This document shows positions 8,855-17,578 of a DNA stretch of 64,000 nucleotides, one piece after another. Position 1 is the first letter of the stretch, and each line of letters opens with the position of its first letter. The DNA comes from Acidovorax_G lacteus. GTDB lineage: Bacteria > Pseudomonadota > Gammaproteobacteria > Burkholderiales > Burkholderiaceae_C. The notes beneath the pieces are model-generated. The model saw only the letters and a list, made by a program, of their open reading frames with translations, was not told the origin of the DNA and ran no database searches. The stretch is taken from positions 62,001 through 126,000 of the forward strand of contig NZ_BAABEX010000007.1 of NCBI RefSeq assembly GCF_039540375.1, given 5' to 3'. A program made the translations under genes and the position numbers.

Positions 8855-9292
8855 ATGACGCTGCCCTCGACTGTTCCCGCCGCTGTGGCCCAGAGCCTGG
8901 CGCACTGGCACGACATGGTCGCGCGCAAAGACCTGAGCGACATTGCGCGCATCGTGCATCCCGAGGCCACCTTCCGTTCGCCCATGGCGGTGCACCCGTA
9001 CCGCCCCGCTGCGGCGCTGGTCTTGGCGCTGCAGACGGTGGTGACCATCTTCGAGGACTTCGAGTACCACCGGCAGTTTGCAAGCGACGATGGCCTGGAG
9101 GTGGTGCTGGAGTTCAGTGCGCGCGTGGGCGACAAGCAGCTCAAGGGCATCGACATGGTCCGCTTCGATGCGGAAGGCCGGATCGTCGAGTTCGAGGTGA
9201 TGATCCGCCCGCTCAATGCGCTCCAGGCCCTGGGGGCCGAAATGGGCGCCCGCCTGGGGCACAAGATGCCCGACTACAAAGCCAAGGCCTGA
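8855..9292 (+). CDS. NTF2/SnoaL-like fold protein
   Basis: The 145-residue product has the small cone-shaped NTF2-like pattern: N-terminal helices (LAHWHDMVARKDLSDIARIVHPEATFRSP) followed by strands with a charged pocket, ending in a disordered tail. Members serve as isomerases, dehydratases or ligand-binding proteins, and no catalytic assignment can be made here. I prefer the ATG at 8855, with AAGGAA five bases upstream; an in-frame ATG at 8819 overlaps the fadH stop (TGATG). It is surely co-transcribed with fadH and so may act on the same acyl-CoA or enone substrates. That is inference. Confidence 0.78.
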   Translation: MTLPSTVPAAVAQSLAHWHDMVARKDLSDIARIVHPEATFRSPMAVHPYRPAAALVLALQTVVTIFEDFEYHRQFASDDGLEVVLEFSARVGDKQLKGIDMVRFDAEGRIVEFEVMIRPLNALQALGAEMGARLGHKMPDYKAKA

Positions 9293-9305
9293 ACGGCCTG
9301 CATGC

Positions 9306-9800
9306 TTAAGGCGCGCCGCGGCGCTCGTAGCGCACGAAGCTGAAGGGCAGGCCCGTCGCGCTGGTGTGCTCGGAGCGTGCGGCCTCGCGCCACTCGGGCC
9401 CGAGGGCGGGGGCAAACGCGTCGCCTTCAAAGTCGGCCGCGATTTCCGTGACCTCCAGCACCGCGGCCGCCGGCAAGGCTTCCGCGTAAATCTGCGCGCC
9501 ACCGATCACCCAGACCACCGGGGCGTCGGCCGCGAGCTGCAGTGCCTGCGCCAGGCTGCCGGCGCTCCGTGCGCCGTCGGCCTGCCAATCGGTCTGTCGG
9601 GTCACCACGATGTTGGTGCGCCCGGGCAGCGGCCGAAAGCGGGGTGGCAGTGAGTCCCAGGTCTTGCGCCCCATGACCACCGGGCAGCCCTGCGTCAGCG
9701 CTTTGAAGTGCGCCATGTCTTCGGGCAGGTGCCAGGGCAGCTGGTTGTTGCGGCCGATCACGCCATTGGCGGCGCGGGCATAGATCAGGTGCAGTGCCAT
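9306..9800 (-). CDS. folA: Dihydrofolate reductase
   Basis: The 164-residue enzyme regenerates tetrahydrofolate from dihydrofolate with NADPH. Typical features are the N-terminal IYARAANGVIGRNNQLPWHLPEDM segment with the Trp-His loop and the acidic residue that follows, the NADPH-binding VVMGRKTWDSLP, and WVIGGAQIYAEAL. It is the last gene of a leftward thyA-DUF4337-folA group. This couples it logically with thymidylate synthase, which produces the dihydrofolate it consumes. Length matches bacterial DHFR. Confidence 0.97.
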   Translation of the reverse strand: MALHLIYARAANGVIGRNNQLPWHLPEDMAHFKALTQGCPVVMGRKTWDSLPPRFRPLPGRTNIVVTRQTDWQADGARSAGSLAQALQLAADAPVVWVIGGAQIYAEALPAAAVLEVTEIAADFEGDAFAPALGPEWREAARSEHTSATGLPFSFVRYERRGAP

Positions 9801-9806
9801 GGCGGT

Positions 9807-10424
9807 TCAGATGTGCAGGAAAGCCAGCAGGCCCACGCCCAGGCCGACGGCCGCAACGCCGTACATGCCGAACTCGAGCCACTTCTTGCGTGTCAGCAGC
9901 GCGATGGCCGCCAGCGCAATGGCCACCTGCAGGGCAGTGGTGGCTTGTGCCCAGCGGTGGTGCTCGTGCATCTGGGCGTCGGATTGCTCATCCCAGCGCT
10001 TGGCGTCGGCCTCCAGCTTCTCGGCCTCGGCCTTGATCTCGCTCTTTTCCCTGTCGTAGCGGTCCACCTTGGCTTGCTGGCGTGCTTTGTCCGCATCGCT
10101 GGGCGAAAGGTCGCGTGCCATCTCGGCCAGGGACTGCTTCGTGCTCTTGGACTGGTAGTAGTTCCACTGGTTGGAGGCTTCGGTTTTCTTGATGGCCGCG
10201 TTGTTTTTGTACAGCCCGGCGTTGGCCTGTGTGGCGCCACCCTGGTAGGCAAAGATGGCGCCGACGGTGGCCACGACGGCGGTGAACATCGCGATCTTGT
10301 TGGTGGCTGTGCTGTGCGCACCCTCTTCGGTGTCGGCATGTGCCGCAGGCCCGTGGCCGCTGTGTGCGGCGTGCTCAAGGGCATGGTCGTGGGGGCCGTG
10401 GACGTGAAAACCGCCAGAAGACAT
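9807..10424 (-). CDS. DUF4337 family membrane protein
   Basis: The 205-residue protein has a His-rich N-terminus (residues 1-35), one membrane span (about 43-62), a long charged coiled-coil segment (about 75-160, rich in Lys, Glu, Asp and Ala) and two C-terminal spans ending in LLAFLHI. This matches the DUF4337 family, whose function is not known. It lies between thyA and folA with six bases to folA, so it shares their transcript. A role in folate metabolism is not implied by the sequence. Confidence 0.85.
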   Translation of the reverse strand: MSSGGFHVHGPHDHALEHAAHSGHGPAAHADTEEGAHSTATNKIAMFTAVVATVGAIFAYQGGATQANAGLYKNNAAIKKTEASNQWNYYQSKSTKQSLAEMARDLSPSDADKARQQAKVDRYDREKSEIKAEAEKLEADAKRWDEQSDAQMHEHHRWAQATTALQVAIALAAIALLTRKKWLEFGMYGVAAVGLGVGLLAFLHI

Positions 10425-10492
10425 CGGGTGCAGTCAGTGGAGTGGAAAGGGCGGCCGGGCAAGCCCCCGGCCATGAATGCGCAGGCTCGTGC

Positions 10493-11347
10493 TCAGACCG
10501 CCACCGGTGCCTTGATGGCTGGATGGCACTGGTAGTCCTGCACCACGAAGTCTTCGAGCGTGTAGTCGAACAGGCTGTCGGGGCGGCGCTGGATGTGCAG
10601 CGTGGGATAGGGGTAGGGCGTGCGCGCGAGCTGGGTGCGGACCTGCTCGTGGTGGTTGCTGTAGATGTGGCAGTCGCCGCCAGTCCAGATGAAGTCGCCC
10701 ACGTCCAGGTCGCACTGCTGCGCCACCATGTGCGTGAGCAGCGCATAGCTGGCAATGTTGAACGGCACGCCCAGAAAGATGTCCGCGCTGCGCTGATACA
10801 GCTGGCACGACAGCGTGCCGCGGGTGCCCGGGGCCTGCGGCGGTGCCACATAGAACTGAAAAAACGCGTGGCACGGCATGAGCGCCATCTTGTGCAGCTC
10901 TGCCACGTTCCAGGCGCTCACGATGATGCGGCGTGAGTCGGGGTTGGTGCGCAGCGTGTGCAGCACCTCGCTGATCTGGTCGATGTGCCCGCCATCGGGC
11001 GTGGGCCAGCTACGCCACTGCACGCCGTACACCGGTCCCAGGTCGCCGTCTTCACGCGCCCATTCGTCCCAGATGGTGCAGCCGCGCTCCTGCAGCCAGC
11101 GCACGTTGCTGTCGCCGCGCAGGAACCACAGCAACTCCAGAATGATGCTCTTGAGGTGCACCTTCTTGGTGGTGACCAGCGGAAAGCCTTCGCGCAGGTC
11201 AAAGCGCATCTGGTGGCCGAACACGCTGCGCGTGCCGGTGCCAGTGCGGTCGGGCTTGTCCACACCCTGCTCGAACACCAGGCGCATGAAGTCTTCGTAT
11301 TGCGAGCGCGCAGGGCGGCTGGCAGCGGGGGAAGGTGCGAGGGTCAT
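10493..11347 (-). CDS. thyA: Thymidylate synthase
   Basis: The 284-residue enzyme methylates dUMP to dTMP using methylene-tetrahydrofolate. The catalytic Cys is in MALMPCHAFFQFYV, preceded by the dUMP-binding RRIIVSAWNV segment and followed by RSADIFLGVPFNIASYALL and DCHIYSNH. The N-terminus carries the RTGTGTRSVFGHQMRFDL folate-loop. I took the ATG at 11347; a TTG four codons upstream is possible. It heads the thyA-DUF4337-folA group, separated from the preceding gene by an intrinsic terminator. Confidence 0.97.
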   Translation of the reverse strand: MTLAPSPAASRPARSQYEDFMRLVFEQGVDKPDRTGTGTRSVFGHQMRFDLREGFPLVTTKKVHLKSIILELLWFLRGDSNVRWLQERGCTIWDEWAREDGDLGPVYGVQWRSWPTPDGGHIDQISEVLHTLRTNPDSRRIIVSAWNVAELHKMALMPCHAFFQFYVAPPQAPGTRGTLSCQLYQRSADIFLGVPFNIASYALLTHMVAQQCDLDVGDFIWTGGDCHIYSNHHEQVRTQLARTPYPYPTLHIQRRPDSLFDYTLEDFVVQDYQCHPAIKAPVAV

Positions 11348-11365
11348 GGCAGACAGCAATCGGCG

Positions 11366-11389
11366 CGAAAAAAGCCGCCCGAGGGCGGC
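11366..11389 (-). terminator. Intrinsic terminator after the FAD oxidase
   Basis: Read leftward, GCCGCCC and GGGCGGC form a 7-bp stem with a two-base loop followed by six T. It closes the DUF2069-FAD oxidase transcript ahead of thyA. Confidence 0.8.
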
Positions 11390-11487
11390 AGGGGCACGGC
11401 CAAGGCGGCCGGCGCCCCATTCTATGCTGGCTGGGCGCTGCGTGCCCGGGGGCGCACCGTGCCTTGGGGCGCGCGCCGCGGGCCAGA

Positions 11488-12906
11488 TCAGCCGCGCAGT
11501 ACCCGCCCGGGGTTGAGAATGCCCAGTGGGTCCAGCGCCTGCTTGACGGCGCGCATCATGCCCAGCGCGGCCGGCGACTGGTACAGCGCAAGCTTGTCGG
11601 CTTTGAGTTCGCCGACCCCATGCTCGGCCGAGAACGAGCCACCAAACGCTGCCACGGCTTCGTACACAAGGTGGTTGACCTGGGCTTCATGGTCGCGCAG
11701 AAAGGCCTTGGGGTCGCCCTCGGCGGGTGCTTGCACGTTGTAGTGCAGGTTCCCGTCGCCCAGATGGCCGAAATTGACCAGGCGCACGCCCGGAATCTCG
11801 CGCTGCAGCAGCGCATCGGTATGGGCCACAAAGGCCGGGATGCGCGAGATCGGCACCGAGATGTCGTGTTTGATGTTCAGGCCCTCTTCGGCCTGCGCGA
11901 GTGGAATGCTCTCGCGCACATGCCACAACTGCTGCGCCTGGGCGATGCTTTCGGCCACCACGGCATCGGCCACGCAGCCAGCCTCCAGGGCCGCTTCGAG
12001 CAGGGCTTCGAAGCGTTCGCGTGCATGGGCTTCGGATTCGTTGTCGGAGTTTTCCAGCAGCACGCACCAGGGCGCATCGGCCAGGCCCAGAAACGGCACG
12101 CGCAGCTGCGGCATGTGTTTGCCTACCAACTCCAGCGCAAACTGCCCCATCACTTCGAAGCCCGTGAGCCCGGCGCCCAGATAGCGGTGCGCAAGGCCAA
12201 GCAGCGCCACGGCCTGTTCCATCGACGGCACGGCCGCCCAGGCCGTGAGCCGCGCCGCGGGCAGCGGAAACAGCTTGAGCGTGGCCGCGGTGATGATGCC
12301 CAGCGTGCCTTCGCTGCCGATCAGCAGATGCCGCAGGTCGTAGCCGGTGTTGTCTTTGCGCAGGCCCTTGAGCCCGTCCCACACCTCGCCCTGGGCGGTG
12401 ACCACTTCCAGGCCCAGGCACAGGTCGCGCGCATTGCCGTAGCGCAGCACCTGCGTGCCGCCCGCGTTGGTGCCCAGGTTGCCGCCAATCGTGCAACTGC
12501 CCTCGGCCGCAAGCGACAGCGGAAACAGCAGCCCCGCCTCACGCGCCGCGGCCTGTACGTTCTGCAGGATGCAGCCGGCCTCCACGGTCATGGTGAGGTT
12601 GTCGGAGTCGATCTGGCGCACGGCCTGCAGGCGGGTGAGGCTCAGCACCACCTGCGTGCCCGAGGCGTCAGGGGTGGAGCCGACGGCCAAGCCGGTGTTG
12701 CCACCCTGCGGCACGATGGCGGTGCGCGTGGCCGCGCAGGCGCGCACCACGGCGGCCACTTCGGCGGTGCTGCCCGGGCGCACCACAGCCAGGGCCTTGC
12801 CGCGCACGCGGCGGCGCCAGTCTTGTTCCCAGGCGGTCAGGTCGCCTTCGGTCAGCACATGCGCAGCGCCCACCGTCTGGCGCAGGGTGTCGAGCAAATC
12901 GGTCAT
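11488..12906 (-). CDS. FAD-binding oxidoreductase, D-2-hydroxyacid (D-2-hydroxyglutarate/D-lactate) dehydrogenase type
   Basis: The 472-residue protein belongs to the vanillyl-alcohol-oxidase superfamily. The N-terminal FAD_binding_4 domain (about 40-175) contains IVPQGGNTGLAVGS and EGSCTIGGNLGTNAGG. The C-terminal FAD-oxidase domain contains NFGHLGDGNLHYNV and the flavin-site EHGVG (about 430). The HLGDGN and EHGVG motifs are typical of bacterial relatives of D-2-hydroxyglutarate dehydrogenase and D-lactate dehydrogenase/GlcD. The exact substrate cannot be told from sequence. It follows the DUF2069 gene by 31 bases on the same strand. Confidence 0.88.
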   Translation of the reverse strand: MTDLLDTLRQTVGAAHVLTEGDLTAWEQDWRRRVRGKALAVVRPGSTAEVAAVVRACAATRTAIVPQGGNTGLAVGSTPDASGTQVVLSLTRLQAVRQIDSDNLTMTVEAGCILQNVQAAAREAGLLFPLSLAAEGSCTIGGNLGTNAGGTQVLRYGNARDLCLGLEVVTAQGEVWDGLKGLRKDNTGYDLRHLLIGSEGTLGIITAATLKLFPLPAARLTAWAAVPSMEQAVALLGLAHRYLGAGLTGFEVMGQFALELVGKHMPQLRVPFLGLADAPWCVLLENSDNESEAHARERFEALLEAALEAGCVADAVVAESIAQAQQLWHVRESIPLAQAEEGLNIKHDISVPISRIPAFVAHTDALLQREIPGVRLVNFGHLGDGNLHYNVQAPAEGDPKAFLRDHEAQVNHLVYEAVAAFGGSFSAEHGVGELKADKLALYQSPAALGMMRAVKQALDPLGILNPGRVLRG

Positions 12907-12937
12907 GGAGGGGTCGGGTACAGAGGGCAAGGGAGGG

Positions 12938-13357
12938 TCAGCTTCGGGGGGCGTCCGCCGCCGCGGCCTGGGCCGCCTGCAGGCGAGCGTTGCGCTGGCG
13001 CAGCCGCACGTGCATGCCGCAGGCGGTGAACAGCAGCAGGCAGAGCACGACCTCGACCATGGCCAGCCACGAACTGGGCGCGCGGTCGCTGACCGCGCGC
13101 ACGACGCCTTCTGCAAAGTACAGCCACACCACCAGGCTGACCCAGCGGTAGGTGTACATGCGGTTCTTGAGGATGCCGGCCAGCGGGATGCACAGCGGCA
13201 GGGCTTTGAGGGCCAGCCATGAGCCGCCGGGCCGCAGCGGTGCGAGCACCAGTTCCCACGCCAGGCACAGCACGATCAGCCCGATGAGGCTGCCGGTGGC
13301 CAGCCAGCGGGTGGCCTGTACGCCGGGGTCGGTAGGGGACAAGGTGGGCACGTTCAT
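12938..13357 (-). CDS. DUF2069 membrane protein
   Basis: The 139-residue inner-membrane protein has four predicted spans (about 18-38, 52-68, 72-88 and 98-115) and a basic cytoplasmic tail. Spacing and the segments LKALPLCIPLAGILKNRMYTYRW and YFAEGVVRA are those of DUF2069, a family common in beta- and gammaproteobacteria and of unknown function. It is the first gene of a leftward pair with the FAD oxidase and diverges from yihY. Confidence 0.85.
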   Translation of the reverse strand: MNVPTLSPTDPGVQATRWLATGSLIGLIVLCLAWELVLAPLRPGGSWLALKALPLCIPLAGILKNRMYTYRWVSLVVWLYFAEGVVRAVSDRAPSSWLAMVEVVLCLLLFTACGMHVRLRQRNARLQAAQAAAADAPRS

Positions 13358-13508
13358 GGTCGGGCAAAGAGGGTGACGCCAGCGCGCGGGGCCAGATGGC
13401 CCACAATGCGCGCTGTTTCAACACAGGGGCTGCGCGTATGGAGGGTGGGGTCGGTTTCACGCCAGGTGGCGGCGGCGCGGGCGCGCCACGCCGTGGATCA
13501 TATCGGCC

Positions 13509-14768
13509 ATGGCGCTGACGCCCCGAGCCCTGCTGCGGGAAGCCGCACTGCGCGTGGAGGCTCTGTGGGCCGGGCTGTCGCGCTTTCCGTGGCGCACCAC
13601 CGGCCATACGCTGCGCGAGCGTTTCCGGGAGGACCGGCTCGGCCTGACGGCCAGCAGCCTGACCTTCACCACGGTGCTGGCGCTGGTGCCCTTCGTCACG
13701 GTGGCGCTGGCCTTGTTCACGGCTTTCCCGCTGTTTGCCAAGGTGCAGGACGTGACGCAGCGCTGGCTGGTCGAAAGCCTGGTGCCCGACGCCATTGCGC
13801 GGCAGGTGCTGGGCTACCTCACGCAGTTTGCGGCCAAGGCGCGCAAGCTGGGCACGGCGGGCTTCAGCCTGCTCGTGATCACCGCGCTCGCGTTGATCCT
13901 GACCATCGACCGCACGCTCAACAACATCTGGCGGGTACGCCGCCTGCGGCCGCTGGGCCAGCGGGTGCTGATTTACTGGGCGGCCATCACGCTGGGGCCG
14001 GTGTTGCTGGGCGCCAGCCTGGCGCTAACGTCGTACGTGATGTCGGCCTCAAGCGGGCTGGTCAACGCACTGCCCGAGGGCCTGCGCCTGCTGTTCGATT
14101 CCATCGAATTTGTGGTGCTCGCAGCCGGTATGGCGGCTCTGTACCACTACGTGCCCAACACGCCGGTGCGATGGCGACACGCCTGGACCGGGGGGCTGTT
14201 CGTGGCCTTGTGCATGGAGCTGGCCAAAAAACTGCTCGCCGTGTACCTGGCCACCGTGCCCACGTATTCGATGGTGTACGGCGCATTCGCCACGCTGCCC
14301 ATCCTGCTGGTCTGGATCTATGTGGCCTGGGTGATCGTGCTGCTCGGGGCCGTGGTCACGGCCTACCTGCCCAGCCTGCTGGCGGGCGTGGCGCGCGTGG
14401 GCACGGGGCCCAGCTGGCATTTCGAGCTGGCGCTGGAGACCCTGGCCGCACTGCAGCAGGCCCGCAGCACACCGCCCCACGGGCTGCTGCCGGGGGAGCT
14501 GGCCCAGCGCCTGCGGGTGGATGCGCTGCAACTCGCCCCGGTGACGGAAGCGCTGCTGGGCCTGGGCTGGGTCGGCGCGGTGCACGACCCAGCGGCCAGC
14601 GGCAGCGACGCCGCGCCGCTGCGACTGGTGCTGCTGGCCGACCCCGCCACCACCCCCGCAGAGCCGCTGCTGGCGCGCCTGCTGCTGCAGCGCAGCGGCA
14701 CGCTCGAGCCGCTGTGGCAGCGCGCCGCCGTGGCCGACTGGCGGCTGGCTGATTTGCTATCAAAATAA
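13509..14768 (+). CDS. YihY/BrkB family inner-membrane protein with C-terminal extension
   Basis: The 419-residue protein has six membrane spans in the first 310 residues, with the family segments DRLGLTASSLTFTTVLALVP, TIDRTLNNIWRVRR and YSMVYGAFATLPILLVWIYVAW. The family was once called ribonuclease BN in error; its function is unknown. After the last span a soluble domain of about 110 residues follows, with a helical segment (GELAQRLRVDALQLAPVTEAL) resembling a winged helix. Its stop codon and last four codons (LLSK) fall in the first part of a dispersed palindromic repeat, so its C-terminus is repeat-derived. Confidence 0.88.
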   Translation: MALTPRALLREAALRVEALWAGLSRFPWRTTGHTLRERFREDRLGLTASSLTFTTVLALVPFVTVALALFTAFPLFAKVQDVTQRWLVESLVPDAIARQVLGYLTQFAAKARKLGTAGFSLLVITALALILTIDRTLNNIWRVRRLRPLGQRVLIYWAAITLGPVLLGASLALTSYVMSASSGLVNALPEGLRLLFDSIEFVVLAAGMAALYHYVPNTPVRWRHAWTGGLFVALCMELAKKLLAVYLATVPTYSMVYGAFATLPILLVWIYVAWVIVLLGAVVTAYLPSLLAGVARVGTGPSWHFELALETLAALQQARSTPPHGLLPGELAQRLRVDALQLAPVTEALLGLGWVGAVHDPAASGSDAAPLRLVLLADPATTPAEPLLARLLLQRSGTLEPLWQRAAVADWRLADLLSK

Positions 14769-14803
14769 TAGCTGCTCGTGCTTGATTAATAAGCACGAGC
14801 AGC
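14754..14803 (+). repeat. Dispersed palindromic repeat, copy A
   Basis: The element has a short leader (TTTGCTATCAAAATAATA) and a hairpin with 13-bp arms GCTGCTCGTGCTT and AAGCACGAGCAGC around GATTAAT. It starts inside the end of yihY, which takes its TAA stop from the leader, and probably also serves as a transcription end or mRNA-stabilising hairpin. Confidence 0.85.
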
Positions 14804-14820
14804 CTGTTTGGCTTGAAGTC

Positions 14821-15189
14821 TCAGAAAGAGATCTTGCCCGTCCAGAGGTCCTTGTACATCACCCAGTCGCCCATGAAGCTGTAGAGCGGGCGCTTGAAAG
14901 AGGCGGGCTTGTTCTTCTCGAACCCGAAGTGCCCCACCCACGCAAAGCCGTAGCCACACACCAGCCCGAGCAGCAGGAACCCGGGCTGGCCGGTGGCGAC
15001 CAGCGCGGCCAGGCACAGCAGCGCCAGCGTGGAGCCCACGAAGTGCAGGCGGCGGCAGGTGCGGTTGCTGTGCTCGCGCAGGTAGAAGGGGTAGAAGTCG
15101 GCAAAGCGCCGGAACTGGCGCGGGTCCACGGCCTCGTCGGTGGAGGGCGTACCGGTGGGGCCGGGGGGCGTGGGGTGGGCTGAATCCAT
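14821..15189 (-). CDS. Mpo1-like (DUF962) membrane protein
   Basis: The 122-residue protein has the DUF962 signature: FYPFYLREHSNRTCRRLHFVGS near the N-terminus, hydrophobic spans at about 48-80, then GHFGFEKNKPASFKRPLYSFMGDW and MYKDL. Yeast Mpo1, a family member, is a dioxygenase acting on 2-hydroxy fatty acids with His ligands; the two conserved His (R-L-H-F and GHFG) are present. The bacterial role is not established. The ATG at 15189 has GGAGA upstream; longer frames extend into GC-rich non-coding DNA. Confidence 0.88.
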   Translation of the reverse strand: MDSAHPTPPGPTGTPSTDEAVDPRQFRRFADFYPFYLREHSNRTCRRLHFVGSTLALLCLAALVATGQPGFLLLGLVCGYGFAWVGHFGFEKNKPASFKRPLYSFMGDWVMYKDLWTGKISF

Positions 15190-15357
15190 GGCGTGTCTCC
15201 TGCAGGTGGGGCGCTCGGCGCGGCCCTCTGCGCGTTTTGTACGCCAGCGGCGACGCGTTGACCAGCGGGGCAGCCCGCAGCGGCTGTCGCGCGGTGATCT
15301 TGCCGCCCAGCGCCCGGCCCGCGGGGGGGCGGGCAGGGCGCGGGCCGCCACGCCCGT

Positions 15358-16176
15358 TCAAGCCACGGGCCGTGCCAGAAAGTCGCGGATCGCGAACAGC
15401 GTGTCTTCGGGCGCCTCGGTCATCTGGTGGTGGCCCACGGGCAGCATGGCCACCTGCACGGGCACACCGGCCTGCCGTGCGGCCTGCACCAGGCCTTGCG
15501 CAGCCTTGGGCGGGGTCATCTGGTCGTGCGCGCCCAGCGCAAACAGCACCGGGCAGCGCACCTGGGCCATGGCTTCCTCGCCGCGCGCATAGCGGTCGCA
15601 GGCGACAAAGCCGCGGTGGAACACATCGCCCGTGGGGTTGCTGCGCAGCACGCGGCGGCCCAGCGCCATGCCTGTGCCAAACACCCAGTAGCCCGCGCCC
15701 GACGGCGATGCGAGTGAGCTGCGTGAAAACACGTTGACCATGCGCAGCGCTTTCTCGGGCGCGGTCTGCGAGGCTTCGATGAGGGCAGGCGATACCTTCA
15801 TGGGATAGGCTGTGCCCACCAGCACCAGGTGGCTGGCGCGCTCGCCCAGGCGCGAGGCCGCTTCGAGCACGATCAGCGAGCCCCAGCTGTGCCCCACCAA
15901 AGCGGCGCGCGCAATGCCCAGCGCATCCAACAGGCCGATCACGGTGGTGGCGGCGTCTTCCACGCTCGCGGGCGCGGGGCCCGCACTGCGGCAGTGGCCG
16001 GGCAGGTCGATGGCCAGCACGTTCCAGCCGTGGTGGGCCAGGTAACGGCTTTGCAGGCCCCAGACGCTGTGGTCGTTGAGCACGCCATGCACCATGACCA
16101 CCGTGGGCTGGGCCGGGTTGAAGGCCTTGCCCCCGGTGTAGCAGTACAGGTCGTGGCCGTGGACGGAAACATGCAT
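15358..16176 (-). CDS. Alpha/beta hydrolase
   Basis: The 272-residue protein has the alpha/beta-hydrolase order: oxyanion HGVLNDHSVWG (about 30), nucleophile elbow GHSWGS (Ser about 105), acid in ALGAHDQMTP (about 220) and His in VGHHQMTEAP (about 248). Substrate unknown; the compact size fits esterases and lactonases. Its ATG overlaps the metY stop by one base (TGATG), so it is translated from the metY transcript. That may point to a methionine-related ester, but this is only context. Confidence 0.88.
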   Translation of the reverse strand: MHVSVHGHDLYCYTGGKAFNPAQPTVVMVHGVLNDHSVWGLQSRYLAHHGWNVLAIDLPGHCRSAGPAPASVEDAATTVIGLLDALGIARAALVGHSWGSLIVLEAASRLGERASHLVLVGTAYPMKVSPALIEASQTAPEKALRMVNVFSRSSLASPSGAGYWVFGTGMALGRRVLRSNPTGDVFHRGFVACDRYARGEEAMAQVRCPVLFALGAHDQMTPPKAAQGLVQAARQAGVPVQVAMLPVGHHQMTEAPEDTLFAIRDFLARPVA

Positions 16177-17489
16177 CAGGCGGCCCCCCCTTCGCTGTGT
16201 TTTTCTGCGGCCTTCAGGGCGCGTTTCAGGTCGTCGATCAGGTCGTCCGGGTCTTCGAGGCCGATGGACAGGCGGATCGTGCCCTGCGTGATGCCGGCGC
16301 CTGCCAGCGCCTCGTCGGCCATGCGGAAGTGGGTGGTGCTGGCCGGGTGGATGACCAGGCTGCGACAGTCGCCCACGTTGGCCAGATGGCTGAAGACCTT
16401 GAGCGTTTCGATGAACTTGCGGCCCTGGGCGCGGTTGCCGCGCAAGTCGAAGCTGAACACCGCGCCCGCGCCGCGCGGCAGCAGTTTTTGGGCCAGCGCG
16501 TGGCTCGGGTGGGTGGGCAGCAGCGGGTGGCCCACGCGTTCGACCATCGGGTGGCTGGCGAGGAACTCCACCACCTTCTCGGTGTTGCGCATGTGGCGCT
16601 CCATGCGCAGCGGCAGGGTTTCGATGCCTTGCAGGATCAGCCAGGCTGTGTGCGGGCTCATGCAGGCGCCAAAGTCGCGCAGGCCCTCGCGCCGTGCGCG
16701 CAGCAAAAAGGCGCCCACCGTCGATTCCTCGCTGAACACCATCTGGTGAAAGCCGTCGTAGGCGCGGCTGAGTTCGGGAAAGCGCCCCGAGGCGTCCCAG
16801 TCGAAGCTGCCGCCGTCCACCACCACCCCGCCGATCACCGTACCGTGGCCCGACAGGAACTTGGTGGCCGAGTGGTACACCAGGTCGGCGCCGTGCTCGA
16901 ACGGACGGATCAGCCAGGGCGAGGTCAGGGTCGAATCCACCAGCAGCGGCACACCGGCCTCGTGCGCGATGGCGCTCACGGTCGGGATGTCGAGCACGTC
17001 AAGGCCGGGGTTGCCCACCGTCTCGCCAAAGAACAGGCGCGTGTTGGGCCGCACGGCCGCGCGCCAGCCGTCGATGTCGCCCGGGCGCACAAAGGTGGTG
17101 TCGATGCCGAAGCGGCGCAGCGTGTAGTGCAGCAGGTTCTGCGATCCGCCATACAGCGCCGTGCTGGCCACGATATGGCTGCCTGCGCCCATGAGCGTGG
17201 CAATCGCCAGGTGCAGCGCGGCCTGGCCGCTGGACACGGCAATCGCGCCCACGCCGCCTTCCAGTGCGGCCACGCGCTGCTCGAGCACCGCGTTGGTCGG
17301 GTTGCTGATGCGGCTGTACACATGACCCGGACGCTCCAGGTTGAACAGCGAGGCTGCATGGTCGCTCGACTCGAACACGAACGAGGTGGTCAGGTGGATG
17401 GGCACCGCACGCGCGCCCGTCGCGGGATCGGGCGTGGCGCCCGCATGCAGGGCGAGCGTGTCAAAGCCAGGGTCGGAATAACCGGGCAT
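16176..17489 (-). CDS. metY: O-acetylhomoserine sulfhydrylase (Cys/Met metabolism PLP enzyme)
   Basis: The 437-residue enzyme condenses O-acetylhomoserine with sulfide to homocysteine. It belongs to the Cys/Met PLP family: FETYSR-like HVYSRISNPT, AVSSGQAALHLA, LYGGSQNLL, ESVGNPG-type GETVGNPGLDV, and the PLP Lys in HSATKFLSGHGT (about residue 210). Length fits MetY (about 430) rather than the shorter MetZ/MetB (about 390). It is the first gene of a leftward pair with a hydrolase. Confidence 0.9.
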   Translation of the reverse strand: MPGYSDPGFDTLALHAGATPDPATGARAVPIHLTTSFVFESSDHAASLFNLERPGHVYSRISNPTNAVLEQRVAALEGGVGAIAVSSGQAALHLAIATLMGAGSHIVASTALYGGSQNLLHYTLRRFGIDTTFVRPGDIDGWRAAVRPNTRLFFGETVGNPGLDVLDIPTVSAIAHEAGVPLLVDSTLTSPWLIRPFEHGADLVYHSATKFLSGHGTVIGGVVVDGGSFDWDASGRFPELSRAYDGFHQMVFSEESTVGAFLLRARREGLRDFGACMSPHTAWLILQGIETLPLRMERHMRNTEKVVEFLASHPMVERVGHPLLPTHPSHALAQKLLPRGAGAVFSFDLRGNRAQGRKFIETLKVFSHLANVGDCRSLVIHPASTTHFRMADEALAGAGITQGTIRLSIGLEDPDDLIDDLKRALKAAEKHSEGGAA

Positions 17490-17510
17490 CCGTGTGTCTC
17501 CTTGGTTGTC

Positions 17511-17537
17511 TTGGCAGCGGCGATTGTGGGCTATATT
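17511..17537 (+). promoter_or_regulatory. Candidate promoter of the CBS-domain gene
   Basis: TTGGCA (17511-17516) and TATATT (17532-17537) are 15 bases apart, a short but usable spacing. The position is 42 bases before the start codon at 17579. The short spacing keeps this tentative. Confidence 0.35.
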
Positions 17538-17578
17538 CGCTGCGACCTTACGACTGCGCGTTCCTCCCGGAGACCCCC

